Below, in pieces: positions 20,228-32,178 of a stretch of DNA of 64,000 nucleotides. The DNA comes from Colletotrichum lupini (Eukaryota > Ascomycota > Sordariomycetes > Glomerellales > Glomerellaceae). Position numbers and translations under genes: made by a program. Position 1 is the stretch's first letter. Each line of letters begins with the position of its first letter. The notes beneath the pieces are model-generated. The model was not told the DNA's origin, did no database searches, and worked only from the letters and a program-made list of their open reading frames with translations. The stretch covers positions 7,750,001 to 7,814,000 of the forward strand of contig NC_064676.1 in assembly GCF_023278565.1 (NCBI RefSeq), read 5' to 3'.

Positions 20228-20721
20228 ATGTCGCGCACAACGAGTGTATGTCTCTCCTTTCTGCCTCCCTTCCCGCCCTTCCAACCATCGCGCCGCCGTC
20301 ACTAACACTATCCTGCCACAGCAAGCGTACAAGCACATGAGGTCTGCCCTTGCCTTGTGGCCCAAGGACAACCTCCGCCCCGAGACACAGTTCAGCGAAA
20401 TCATCCAGAGAGGCATCGAGAGGAGGTATACCAAGCCCAATGTCGTCGACGAGGCCAAGGAGCTGAAGCAGGCCAACGCCATGTTCGCCCTCACCGACGA
20501 TCGCTTCAAGAAGAGGGTAAGCTGCACCAACCTCCACGGCCTCGCCTCATCGTAATCCTCTGACATACATCCCGCAGTTCCCCCTCAATGGCGAACTCTT
20601 GAAGCCCGAAAGCCAGCCCACATACTTCCAAGACCTGTTGAGAGAGCTCGAGGAGGCCCCGACACGAGGATGGCTGCAAAACATGTCCAAGAAGTTGTCG
20701 GGCATGTTCAGACTTCAATGA
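20228..20721 (+). CDS. CBP6: Cbp6/UQCC2-like cytochrome bc1 assembly factor
   Basis: Exons 20228-20245, 20322-20516 and 20578-20721 encode 118 residues; introns are 76 nt (GTATGT...CAG) and 61 nt (GTAAGC...CAG). The first exon is only six codons, MSRTTS. Residues QAYKHMRSALALWPKDNLRPETQFSEII match the small basic LYR-like N-terminal pattern of the UQCC2/Cbp6 family (YK.....WP.D..RP). In yeast Cbp6 works with Cbp3 on mitochondrial ribosomes to receive new cytochrome b for complex III. No classical cleavable presequence is visible. The 3' end converges with the citrate carrier gene 251 bp away. Confidence 0.72.
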
Positions 20722-20972
20722 TGATAGAATAAGCAAGGAACGACGCAAAACCAAACTACCACACAACACAAACACCCACACGAGACACCATCCATATAAT
20801 GGCGTCGCACGGCGAAAAGGAAGCCATCTGAATAGCATGGGCATGCTTGACGTAACGGTCAAGGCCCTATGTATCATATCTTGTACAAAATCTGTACCCT
20901 GTATAGTGTAACTATCTATACCAAAACAAAAACGTAGAACCACAACGCCATTGTATCTTGTAGCAATCCTTC

Positions 20973-22153
20973 TTAGATGTATCTTCCCTCAGGGTCCACC
21001 TTGTTCATCAGATCCATGCTCTTCTCGTACATGGTGAAAACAAGACCGCCGCTCACCACGAGACGCGCCAAACGCGGCAGCGCACCACTCCACAACGTCA
21101 GGACGCCCTCTTGCTTCAGGATCATGGCCGCACACCGGAACGAGTTGCCGTACTGCTGTCGTGCCGTGATGCTCTGCATGCGCGTCTTGATCGTGTCGAG
21201 GGGCTGCGTGGCGTACACCGTGATCAGTCCCGCGATGCCGCCCATCGCAAACGTGCCCACGGCGCCCAGCTTCTCTCCGGGCGCCGTGTAGGACTCGGCC
21301 ATCTGCTTGAGCGCATTGTACGCGCTGAACCGGACCGCGCTGTTGGCCGCCTGGCGGGCCGTCGTCGGCACGAAGCCCTGGAAGAACCCGCGGAGGCCGC
21401 GCTCGCGGGCAATGATGGGGACGGCGCTGAGGAAACCCTTCATTCGGGGCTTGCCGGACTTCTTGTCGTCGATACTGCGGCAGTAGTGTCAGTAATAATG
21501 CATTGCCGTTGATGTAGCGGAGCAAAAGACTCACAGCGTAGTCTTGATGCTCTCAAAGGGAGTGACGGCAAGGGCCGACTCCGTCACACCGGCGCCGAAG
21601 CCGGCGATGACCGTCTTCGGCCCAGAGATGTTGCCGTCGGCGTCGGAAAGGAGCGTCTTGTACTGGTCAAAGGCAACGAATCCTGTACATCGGGCGTCAG
21701 CTAGCACGAGGCAATGGCTCCAGGATAGCTGCTTCACATACGAATGCCCGCCTTGAGCGAGTTGCCAATGATCAACGTGGTGCATCCCGCGTACCATTGC
21801 GCTCCGAATGGCGGCCATGGCAGCTTCTGTCCGGCACCCAGGTTTCGGTTCAATTGCGACCGGGTCTTGGCAACTGTCGAGGAAGGGTCAGAGAGTCAAT
21901 CGCAATCGGGGATCGATCGTGGTCGTCTTACATTCGGCAGGGTACGTGATGGCTATGCCCGGAGAGTCAGTCTTCTGTCTTCATTGTTTGCTGGTGCGTC
22001 ATCGGGGGACCGCAAAGAGTGGAGGGACTCACCAATCTCAACAGCGCCGGCCGTAGATCCAGCCAGAATGGATCGCAGGACCGTCGGTCCGCCCTTCTTG
22101 ACGGGCTGCGACTCATCCTTGGTCGCCGCGGTGGCACTCGTCGCGGTCGACAT
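20973..22153 (-). CDS. CTP1: Mitochondrial tricarboxylate (citrate) carrier
   Basis: Five exons, 22153-22033, 21952-21932, 21873-21742, 21682-21535 and 21474-20973, encode 307 residues. Exon 2 is a 21-nt microexon that joins residues ITYPAE to FAKTR and so creates the first carrier signature. All three mitochondrial-carrier signatures are present: YPAEFAKTR, TPFESIKTT and QPLDTIKTR, one per repeat of about 100 residues, giving six transmembrane helices in the inner membrane. The order and the SILAGSTAGAVEI and SAVRFSAYNALK segments fit the citrate/tricarboxylate carrier, which exchanges citrate for malate and supplies cytosolic acetyl-CoA. Introns are 80, 58, 59 and 60 nt. Length is normal for Ctp1. 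Confidence 0.93.
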
Positions 22154-23662
22154 TTTGAAGGAGGGAGGATCTGCGGAGCGTGTTGGAGTTTGTCTGCTGG
22201 ACGGGCACTTTTTTTTTTGGAGGAAGCTTGACGTGCAGGTGCAGTCCTGCGTCCGAGATCGCGGGGTGTGGAGACTCTGGAAAGCCGAACGGTACGTACC
22301 GGCTAATGGTCTGACGACATCTTGGCCGCTGACCGCGCATATCAACACACCGAGGTCCTCACCTCGCCACCACACCGAGATGCCGAGATATTGATGGCTT
22401 ACATCAACCGTAACCCTGTTTGAGGGCCTATACAGCACATGGAGAAGGACTCTTGAACTCATGGACTATACATTGAACAAGACCAACCAAAGTCGCCCTT
22501 AACATTTCTCTTTTTTCTTTTTGGGTGATCATTCCCATATCCCATCAACTGGAATGGCTGTAGATACTTTAAACCGTCCTGATCACTCTCTCTGAGTTTA
22601 CCATAGCAATTGCAGGCCACCTAAACCAGTTATTCTACTGTGTACTTCAGACTATCGATTATTGGTATAGATGAACGATGGAGGGCAGTGACAGAGGTTG
22701 ACTTCGTTGCCGTAGCCAACCAAAATGCCCAAGACACATAATGTGGTTTCCAAACAGCCGTCTTGGTTTAACCAGAGACGAGCATGGATTATCTTGATTG
22801 AGGCTTCTGCTCTCTGTCTGATTTGGATTCAAGGTCGGTTTAAATGCATGTCAAATGCTTGTACTAGGTGCGGAGTTGTGGACTTGACTTCTAAGTTGTG
22901 TCCTTCAGTGCATATTTTCGAGTAAAAAGGGTTTTTAATGGTGAGTAATACAAGTACATGAAACAATTATATGGAAAGTATTCGCCTATGTCTATAACCG
23001 TGGTTATCCATTTTTGCTGGAAAGTTGAAAGACAAGAAAATTTACATTCATATGGATAATGCATGTAATAAATATGATTTTGTTACAGAATCTGTTGCCT
23101 GCAATAGAAATAACCCGATTCGAGTCCTCGCCATCGTCGCCGCTATTTTCAAGAAATTCAGAAACACAATGTTCGGGCTGGCCGATGGCAAGAAGTTATC
23201 TCTTGTAGCAACATGGTGATCTGCTTCCTAAATCCCGAGTTTCACAAACCAGCTTTCTAATTAAGACTGCCCTTGGTTGAGACGTCATAGCACTGCCTAC
23301 TACACGATTCACTGAGGCATAACCCAAATATTATCACCAGCGCACACTCCTTCGCGCAAACCTTATTTTGAGTTTAGCACAGCTGGGGTAAACAACATAA
23401 GCTTAATCCACACATCATTCATGCCATTTAGACTATTATATTCTGCTTAGTCTATATCACATGGTTTGGTCTCTACTGTTGGCGAATCGTCATCAAAAGT
23501 CACAGTCATAGCGATGGAGCAAAGTATTGCATGGCAAGAGGTTGAATTATGGAACCTGGAAGCAGCCATGGGCACGTCTTCCTAGTCTGTCAAAGACTAT
23601 GTAGTATGTACAGTGAAACCAATCCTTCTTGTAGTAGCCGCAGGCTTACGTTGCAAACGCAT
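22154..23662. other. Intergenic region, partly AT-rich
   Basis: A 1.5-kb stretch between the citrate carrier promoter and the 3' end of the secreted-protein gene. Roughly 22900-23500 is A/T-richer than its surroundings, but CpA and TpG are common there, so it is not RIP. No gene or repeat was recognised; the longest frames (60-70 codons) look random. Confidence 0.4.
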
Positions 23663-24382
23663 TTACTGCATCTTGGGGACCTTGATGGTGGCGATCTTCC
23701 AGACCTTGTTGCCGTTGCTGGCAGCGAGTCCGGTGTAGGTGGCACCCTGGCTGACACCAATGGTCTTGCCAAAGTTGGCATCGGCGCTGGAGAGGGTGAT
23801 GGTGGTGTCGGAGTAGATCTGCTCAGCAATGGTGCCGGTGCAGCCGTCGTTGCACTCGGTGCCGGTTCCGTATCCTCTCATGAAGGGGCCGTCCTTGTGG
23901 TCGAGGGTGCTGATGACCTTGTTGGTGGCAGTGTCGGTGACGGTCTGGCGCCAGGTGTCGTTGTCGTCGAGGAGGTCGTACTCGATCTTGATCTTCTGGG
24001 TTCCCTTGACGGGGGCAGAGGTCGTGCTGTCGATCTGGCCGAAAGAGCCAAAGACGGAGGCGCGGACGCACCACTCGCCGGCGACGGCACCGCACCAGCT
24101 GTTGTCGGGCCACGACTCGAGGGTGGTCTGGACGAGGTTGCCGGTGCCGTTGGACATGCCGGGCCAGAGCAAGAGGACACCAGCCTGGGTGGGAGGAGCG
24201 GCACCGGGGGTCAGGTAGGTGACGGCGTTGATGATGGTGGAGGTGGTGGGGCCGAGGGAGACGGCGCCGCCCCAGGAGTCGCGCTTGGCGACGTTGTTGG
24301 AGGGCTCCTCACGGCGGAAGAGGCCGGGGAAGGCCATGGTGGTGGCCGGGAGGGCGGCCAAGAGGAAAGTAGCGAACTGCAT
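23663..24382 (-). CDS. Small secreted protein with Kex2-type propeptide
   Basis: A single-exon gene of 239 residues. The N-terminus MQFATFLLAALPATTMA is a signal peptide with likely cleavage after TMA. It is followed by a short propeptide ending in VAKR, a Kex2-type dibasic site, so the mature protein probably begins DSWGGAVSLG. The mature part is rich in small polar and beta-prone residues, has an NGTG glycosylation sequon and four cysteines arranged as SWCGAVAGEWC and ECNDGC, suggesting two disulphides. I do not recognise a family with certainty; the beta-rich SWGGAV start vaguely recalls concanavalin-like secreted proteins. Strong GC bias at third positions and a nearby TATA element suggest high expression. 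A candidate exported or plant-facing protein. Confidence 0.8.
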   Translation of the reverse strand: MQFATFLLAALPATTMAFPGLFRREEPSNNVAKRDSWGGAVSLGPTTSTIINAVTYLTPGAAPPTQAGVLLLWPGMSNGTGNLVQTTLESWPDNSWCGAVAGEWCVRASVFGSFGQIDSTTSAPVKGTQKIKIEYDLLDDNDTWRQTVTDTATNKVISTLDHKDGPFMRGYGTGTECNDGCTGTIAEQIYSDTTITLSSADANFGKTIGVSQGATYTGLAASNGNKVWKIATIKVPKMQ

Positions 24383-24528
24383 GGTTGCGGTAGTGGGTTA
24401 TTTTGAAGAAGCGAAGGACTGGATTGGAGAACGAATGTAAGAGGTTTGTTAAAAGGGCTGAAGAAGTGAACGTATGTGCTGGAGAACAGAATCATGATCA
24501 GAGAGGCTGGTGATCGAAGAGAGGCATC

Positions 24529-24534
24529 TTTATA
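24529..24534 (-). promoter_or_regulatory. TATA box of secreted-protein gene
   Basis: TATAAA on the minus strand, about 147 bp upstream of the start codon of the secreted protein, a normal distance for a fungal TATA element with a short 5' UTR. Confidence 0.45.
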
Positions 24535-25525
24535 CAGGACATTCAGAGTCTTGGCCATTCAGTCCCCAACTTTCCTAGCGTGGGAGCCGCTTGACGAGAT
24601 GAGAGGAGTTTGATGCAACGCAGTTGATTCCCAAAAGGAGAGGGAGTGTGTTCTGGCCCGCCTACTTTGGCATGGACGGGGATGTTCTCCATTCAGATTC
24701 CTGATGGGTACAGCAGTACACGGAGTAGTCCATCGCGTATGTTTGTCGTCCAAGACTAGGGTCACGGCAGAGGATGCTACGTTGAGGGGCCCGGAGTAGA
24801 GTGGTGGATCGGTTCGGACGACAAGAACATGGGATGTAAAATTCCGGAGGAACATCGTTGGATTCGATGGAAGAATCTTTCCTGTTGGTCCATCGTCGTG
24901 AAAGAGGGGCCAAAAATGGCGTTGTAGTTGTTTGTTGGAAACACTAGCCGAGTCGAGCCCTGCCATGCTCGGCCGAGTCTGGAATAAGGTGGCCCCTTAT
25001 TTGAGACCATTATAGCTTCCAAACGCCCAACTTGTCGGGTCAGTGGCGGCAAACCGAGTACGATAGGCGGGAAATTACTGCCCTTTCAAAAAGTCTCAAG
25101 GTAGGCTTTTATGGCGGATACTACGCTCTTGTTTGCAGACTCTAGAAAGTTAGAAACAATATATAATGGATCTCGAGCCTCGTAGGCGAATGACCTTTTT
25201 CTCCCAGATTGCCGGTTAGCCATATCAAGGAAAGCGAATCCGAAGAGGGCTCATGACTTTAGCTTCATGCTGGAGAAGTCTGAAGGAGAAATTCTTCTTT
25301 GGGATCCTCCACAAGCCAAGTCGGCAGTTGGACCGAACCACGATGTCACGAAGCCAATCTACTTTTGGAGTCATACATTCTCCCACCAGTGGTAGCGCGG
25401 CTCTTGGGTCAGCAGGGACCATGGATATCGGGGTGGTATCCGATCAATTGTCAGTTATGGGCATGTTACATTTTGGTCTGAAGGACTATGCGTTGGCTTT
25501 TGGCTTTAACGATGAGTAATCGTAC

Positions 25526-25546
25526 GTAGTAGTAGTAGTAGTAGTA
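25526..25546 (+). repeat. (GTA)7 microsatellite
   Basis: Seven perfect GTA units in non-coding DNA. Confidence 0.9.
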
Positions 25547-26550
25547 GATGAAGTTGATAGTCTGTTGAGTTTGCGTTTGAGGTAAAATCTGGTGGCAGCG
25601 ATTCCCACGACTGGGTTGCCAAGCACATCAACACGAGTGAAGAGTCATGAATCGCAGTGAGTACTGATAAACAAAGTGAGCCCCTGACCTTCTCGAGTGA
25701 AAAGTCGAACGGGATATGACGGACTATCCGTAATCCGGTCTTGTAAGTGGGCGTCTGCCGCATAACCGCCATGTGACGTAAGCAATCAATTTCTTTAAAA
25801 CAAAGGGGTAGAGTCAGTAGGACTGAATGGGAAAAAACAGTCGGTGAGCGTTTGGAAACGATGAATCCAACGAGGCGGTATTCAATTCCTTTTAGAGGAC
25901 GTTTTCGCACTCGATTCGTACTTGAACAACGATATGAGTCAAGAGAGAAAGTTGAAGTGTTGGTGCTGGGCAGATTTTCAACCTCGCATCGTCGGGTGCC
26001 GAAACTCTGTTTTTCTCTTCTCTCTCTCGGTCTTCGGTAGTCGCGCACGCACGGGGCCGGATGCATCTGCACACGGCCATCTTTTCACAAGTCGAGTTGG
26101 TTGCGGGGTGACGGGACCGGTCTTGGAACCTCCTTGGCGACCGGTGGAAACTTGGGAACTGCCGTGCCGTCTGCTTGGGTTTTCATCCCACCTATTTTGG
26201 ATCCCCCCAGACTCCAAGATCGCCGTAGATTGACCGCTGAATCCTCCGGAACGACGAGCAGACGATGTCAATGGCCAGATCTTCTTACCGGTCTGTAGCT
26301 GACAACTCGACCGTTCTGACATGTGTACACAGTCATCACAGTATGAACCCACCGCAGTCTCCATGCCAAGAAGGTGAGGATTTCATTTGGACGCCCGGCT
26401 ATGCTAAAAGCTCTCAACCTGGGCATTGGATCATGAGGATTCACATAGTCACCGCCATGGTGGAGGTGTTCGTCGCGTGAGATCATAGGATTCGTCATGG
26501 ATCAACATCCTTGGTGACGAACGCTGCGAAAAATAGCACAGATACGCACA

Positions 26551-26566
26551 GAGAGAGAGAGAGAGA
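26551..26566 (+). repeat. (GA)n microsatellite
   Basis: Eight GA units in non-coding DNA. Confidence 0.85.
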
Positions 26567-28850
26567 TTGAGACAAGAAAATCTCGTTGGCCGTCTCCATC
26601 GATATTCATCTAGCTGGGGTGAGTGACATCACTATCAACCTTAACCTCCCTCGTACGCATCATCGTCAACGTCGCCCACCATGATCATGATCGTGTGCGC
26701 GTAGGTAGTGCAACCAAAATGATTGACAGAACGGCTGGCGCGGAAATAAGGGGGCATCAAGCCTTGGAACGGTCGACAGGTGAGCAGTCAGCCACGTCCG
26801 CGAGACGAAGCTGGGAGACCCAAGCCTTCGAGGTTGACGAGTTCCCACCTGCCAGCTGGCCGGCATGGACATGCCTCGCTCGTCGGCAGCATGTTCAGTT
26901 CCGAGTCAGCGAAGAGGCCGAAGCTAGACTCTATGTACATACACAGTAGGGAAGAGTCTCAGCTTACTTAAGGGCTTTCGAGACGAGCAAAGTTGGCACA
27001 CGGCGAGTTTTCCAGGGGCACGAGTGTGGCTCAGCGCAAAGTCTTTTGACATTCCCACGGCACAGTCAGCCAGCCAAAGGCCCAGGCACAGGGGATAACA
27101 CCCGCGACGTCGGTCGGGGTCCCTGGCGTTGCCGTCTCCAGGGTCTCGCGGCATGCGCGGGCGCTTGTGGACAGTTTCACAGTACTGCGTGTAGCCTCGT
27201 CGACGCCACAGCGGACCTGGACCCTTGAAGTTGACGTGGACACGACCGAAGATCCGGTGCGGTGCGTCACAGTCGTGTGAAGCTTGATCTTTTGAGGCGG
27301 CTTTGGACTATGTGTACGGGTATACGGGCATTGGCTGTTGAACCAATCTTTGTATAGCCATGCCACATTTCATCAACCACTGTGCCACTCAGGAACTTGG
27401 AAGTATTTAAGAGATGACTGTGTTGTTCGGTAACGGCTCGCAAGGCCTTCCATGGGACGGGGATGGGATTGGGCGTGCTAATGAAAGGATGCCCCCCGTT
27501 GGAGCCCTACGATAGCTGACTCTTGAGATTGAGACTGCTTTGACTGCCCAGCTCCGAAGAGCCTGTGGATGCCCTTCAAGTGACGTTCATCTTCATGCGC
27601 ATGTGCTTATTCGTCAGAGTCAAATGGGCTGCAAACCTCTTGTGCAGAGGACATCCTCGTAACGGAAAGCTCCTCACAGCTCGGGCCCCTTTGTCTCCAG
27701 CATCTCCTGGCCCTACCCGCATAGGAATGTAACCCTCTATAGACCGCAACATTCCCTCATCGACATATACTCATGTATGGAATAGGGACCACTAGAGAGC
27801 GATCTTCAATGCGGCTGCGGCACGATCACTTGGAAGTTTTGTTTCAGTCGTGGACAATCTCAGGCGTTCGTGGGACCGTTAGGAGGGAATCCGAGACCTT
27901 TGGTCGTCATCCCGTGTAGGAGGCGAGACATATTGTAGCCAGTCGCGGAGCACAAACAGCCTCGATCAAGCTCTGGAGCTAGTTCGAGCAAGAGCTGAGG
28001 CATGCGAGATGGCAGGGCTGCTCAGTGCTCACTTACTTCTCAGGCAGGGTGGATGGCCGTTGTCTAATGTCTGTATCCGTAAGGTAGGTAGTCGTGTACG
28101 TACGGATAGTCTATCCATCCCACTTACTGCTACCCATGTATTGGTGTACAGAAGGCCACCCACACGAGGATTCTGCAGAGTTCCGCGACAAAAAAGCATG
28201 CGAAAAATAGCACAATCCACCTCTCCTCCCGCCTCGAGTCCCTCAAAATCCTCCCGAGAAGATCTTCCATGCATATCGCAACTCTCCGATGCATACAGAG
28301 TTCAGACCGAACTTCTGAAGCATCGAGACGTGAAAAGAGGGGAAACAGCTTTGCCTCCCACCAAAATCGTTGGCAGAGCATCTTCACTTCTGCTCAAACC
28401 TCATTTTCCCATCTCATGCCAAGAACAGCACAAACCACCCACTGCCCACTCTCATTTCACAAGACAAAGCTCTGGACCCTGTCAAGCCCAGATCATTAAT
28501 TTCAGCCTTTTCAGGTGCCGTCGCTGACTCCGAACCCGTCACGGCATTGGTGCAAAGTCTCCCTACTGGGCTTTACTCCCGAGCTTTAGAAAAGCTTCAG
28601 AAGGAATCAAATAACTGCGCACCGGCGCCGGCACCAAGAAAGAAGGCCTCCGAGACCTTTCATCACCAAGGTTACGGAACGGACACGTACACGGCACCGC
28701 GCTGCAAGGTCACCAGCGCCGCCATCTCGCTACCTTTGGATCATATCACAGTGCAGCGCAGCTCAGCATAGCACAACACAGCACAGCACAGCCACATCCA
28801 GCTTACGACTCGTTTTTGCCATTGGATAAGTCTCAGCCCGCCAAGTCGAC

Positions 28851-28881
28851 AGACAGAGAGAGAAAGAGAGAGAGAGAGAGA
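28851..28881 (+). repeat. Interrupted (GA)n microsatellite
   Basis: A purine-only AG-rich run with one AAA interruption, in the putative 5' leader of the downstream gene. Confidence 0.85.
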
Positions 28882-30131
28882 CAAACGTCAAGCAGAAAGC
28901 TCGCTTCCACGCTTCTTACCAAGGAACCGTCGGTCTCCGCAGTTGAAAGCGATCCAAACAGTGCCGACGCACCCCAGCAACGTTTGTGCTTGTCTGTCTT
29001 GTCAACTTGGAAGAAGAGAGAAGACCACACGACAGGCCCCCTTTCTTGCGGCTCGCCAGGCACCATATTCCCGTACATCCCTTCCGCGCCGCTATTGCAG
29101 ATCCGGGGACTTGCTTCCCTTGTCCTGCCCGTCGTTTCTATTTTTCTCGTTTCTTCTTTGAGGATCGACTCGCCTCACATCACTTACAATAGAAGTACCA
29201 AAGTAAGGTACACCTCATCGCTAGCACAACGAGCCAACCACTTCTCACTCCCTCGCTTTACTCCCACTCTTTACGAATACACGCGAGCAAACAACTGGAG
29301 CAACGAGCAGCAAGATACCCGTATACGCTGCGTACCCACCAGGCAACACGCGCGATATTAGTATCTCTTATTCGCCCCTCTTCCTCTTCTTGCTCATCTT
29401 CCTGCAAGACTGCGTCCACGTCCAGCCCTCGCCGTCTTTAATTCAAACGCCCCCAACCACCCTTCCTGTAGCTGCAGGTCGGTCACATCTCGCTCAGATT
29501 TCATCCACCACCATCACCAACCACGCGATACTCTTTACAGCGCTCTGCATTCAATATTCACTTTTGCATCGCCAAATTCATCACACTCACCAATCTCACT
29601 CGCATTGTACAAAAAAAAAAATTCACCACCAACACCCTCACCTAGCCACCGCCGTATACAAACCGAAAGAGAGAGAGACCGAGCCAAGTGAGATTTACCA
29701 GATGAAGTAAATCTTTTCCCTCATTTAAGCTCAACCTTTTTACAAACTCTCTCCATCACAACCCCGTTTTCCCGACCCACACCAGCTCCAGCCGTGACGT
29801 TTGACAGCGCCAGCTCCCTGGTCTCCCCCGTCGTCCACGGCATTTGGCCCTTGAGTTGAGTATCCATAAGGCACAAGGGAATACTCCCCGTACCGCGAGT
29901 ACCCTTCAAGTGCGGGTGGGCTGTGAACCTCCCGCCTCACATCACCTCTTGGCTCAGCCACCCTTTTCACTCACACACCACACCACACCACCACAACAAA
30001 CACTTAACCACCCGGGAATCCTTCCGCCGACCTGCATCGAGCCAGATATACTCACAACTTCCTCCTCCTGCCCCTCTGCTTGGGCACACTTGAAGCGGAA
30101 CAAAAAGAGCCTTGATTCTTTTGAAAAAAAT

Positions 30132-32178
30132 ATGTCTACACAAGTTGAGGCTAGGTCTCTGGCCTCGCTCAATTATCTCGCCGCAAACCCCCCGCAATAC
30201 CCTCACAGACCAGCCGAGCAACGTCAAGATCCCCTCACACTCTACATCTCACGAGTGCCTGGCACGCGAGGTAAGCCTCTCTCTCATCTTCGATCTCACT
30301 TTCTCGAGTCAAATCTCATAATCACAAACTTCTAACGCATCAACCCCCGCAGACGTCATCTTGACAACCTCAAAACCGCATCTCAAAAATGTCACCAGCG
30401 AAGATGTCGCAAACTCATTTTACTACATCCACCTGGAACTGCCTAGTGACGGCAGCCACCCATACCACCCAAACTTAGCGGCTGCTGGATCTCAGCAACC
30501 TCACCATCTACGGAACCCGGACACGCCTAGGTCCAGCATGGATAGCACCCGCAGCACGGCTCAGATCCGGAGGAAACCCGTCGCAGGCGCAAAGGTGCCC
30601 TCACCGCCAGCCGATCCAGCCCGCGCTCATCTGCCCCCTCAGACACAGGCACAAACTCAGGCGCAACCTCCGACGCCAGGTTCACATCCAGCGGCCGCCG
30701 GCAACCGCAACTCAGGCCTCTACGGCTACGGCACCGGGAATGCGACGGGGTACGGCATCGGCTACGGTACGGGCAACGACCCCCGCCAACCCCGGTGGAC
30801 AGAGGACCGCCCGGAGCTTCCTCCGCGGCCAACATCCCACTCACCTCCGGCCCCTCCCGTACGCAAACCCGTCGGCCCGCGAGCCATCCCGACCCCGGCA
30901 CCCGACTACGACGCGCCCTTTGCCTCCAGACCCCCTCAGCCTCCTCCGACAGACCTCCACCGCGCTTCTCCCTCCCAGTCCCCGTCCCGTATGCCGCCGC
31001 AGCAGGAACTCTCCTCGTCGCCGGCGCGTTCGCGTCGTTACTCCCGTCCGACCTCCGTCTATCGCCAACAATCTCGCTCTCCCTCACCGAACCGCTTCCA
31101 CAACACAAAAGAGGTCCCCTATACCCTCTCCCTCATCCGCCGCGACCCGAGCACGGGGAACCAGTGGAACGTAGGCCGCGTCGCCTCCCACCAGCTCGAG
31201 GACTCTGGCGACGACGGGTACGAGTACTTCTCCTTCGACTCGGCAGGTCTCTCGGCTCACGACCGCCGGCGCGCAAACGCCCCTCAACCTCCCATCAACA
31301 TCCGCCTCGAGTCCTCGGGCTACGCAAAGTTCCGCCACATGCCTCTGCGCCAGAGCGTGGATATGCCACGGACATCGACGACAACTGCTCCCCCTTTTGC
31401 CAACTCGGAAGACGCGCTCAACCACCTGCAACAGCAACAGCAGCAGCAACAGCAGTCTCCCGAGGGTGGCTTTTCACGCCAAGTCGTCATGTCCTACGCC
31501 AAATCCTGGTCCTCCAACATTCGCGAAAAGTTCAGCTCCCGGTCGCGTTCAGGCAGCTTGATGGACGAAGGCGACTCAGTCCCCTTTGGTTCGCCGCCAG
31601 CGAGGTCTACTCACCGCCACTCACGCCAGTTGAGCGCACACTCGACGGGCTCCGCCTCCTCTAACGGAAGCGACTCGGGGCCCATCATCACCCAGCCGGG
31701 CCACGGCCTCCGGCCTCAGGGTTATGTGTTTGTCTCGCCCTGGGACGGCCGCTGCGAGTTCCGTACGGGGAACGCCGGGCGTAGTGTTAAGTGCAGACAC
31801 GTCCTCCCCACGGCCGGCGGACTGAGTAACCCGCTCGCGCCGTCGAGTTCGTCGTCGTACTCGGCTAGCGTGAGCGAGTTGCGGTTTAATCTGCCCAGCA
31901 CGGAGATTTTCAAACAGGAGGGCAAGAGGGAGCAGCTGAGCGGGCACTTTAGCCGACTTCTCAACGTCGGTAACCGAACCGGCGAGTATAGCGACGAGGA
32001 CGAGCCGCCTAGCCCGTTTGATCTGAAGCTCGGCAAGGAGAGGGCCGGGGGCGGCAACAGGGGGAAGAGGGCCAAGTTGGGCAAGCTGATCATCTACCCC
32101 GAGGGGCTGAAGATGTTGGATCTGGTCGTGGCCGCAAACATGGGTGTCTGGTGGGGGGCTTGGGAGAAGACGTTTTGA
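30132..32178 (+). CDS. Conserved fungal protein, proline/serine-rich with polyQ
   Basis: Exons 30132-30270 and 30353-32178 encode 654 residues; the 82-nt intron has GTAAGC and CAG and splits the first Asp codon of DVILTTSKPH. I recognise no named domain. Three ordered-looking blocks stand out: an N-terminal one (MSTQVEARSLASLNYLAANPP to FYYIHLELP), a middle one (VPYTLSLIRRDPSTGNQWNVG) and a C-terminal one (GYVFVSPWDGRCEFRTGNAG then SVKCRH). Between them are long Pro/Ser/Arg-rich, probably disordered tracts and a nine-glutamine run (31429-31455). The protein ends with DLVVAANMGVWWGAWEKTF. Multiple RSxS and SP sites suggest phosphorylation. The function is unknown; a signalling or scaffold role would be a guess. 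Confidence 0.8.

Larger units (their letters stand above)
24535..30131. other. Long intergenic region with simple repeats
   Basis: No convincing gene in 5.6 kb. Frames such as 25506-26072 (minus, 188 codons) and 28816-29361 (plus, 181 codons) show no motif, domain or codon pattern like the real genes. Roughly 28.7-30.1 kb is CA/CT-rich, as fungal 5' leaders often are, and may be a long 5' UTR of the gene at 30132. Simple repeats are listed separately. Confidence 0.45.

Noticed and set aside
23549..24406. 285-codon plus-strand frame rich in Gly, Asp and Val
   Set aside because: It is the complement of the secreted-protein gene; its composition follows from third-position GC bias on the other strand.
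25506..26072. 188-codon minus-strand frame
   Set aside because: No ATG context, domain or codon pattern supports it; it ends in a microsatellite-encoded leucine run.
30795..31664. 289-codon plus-strand frame
   Set aside because: It is a frame shadow inside the larger polyQ gene, which has the better start, splice site and conserved blocks.
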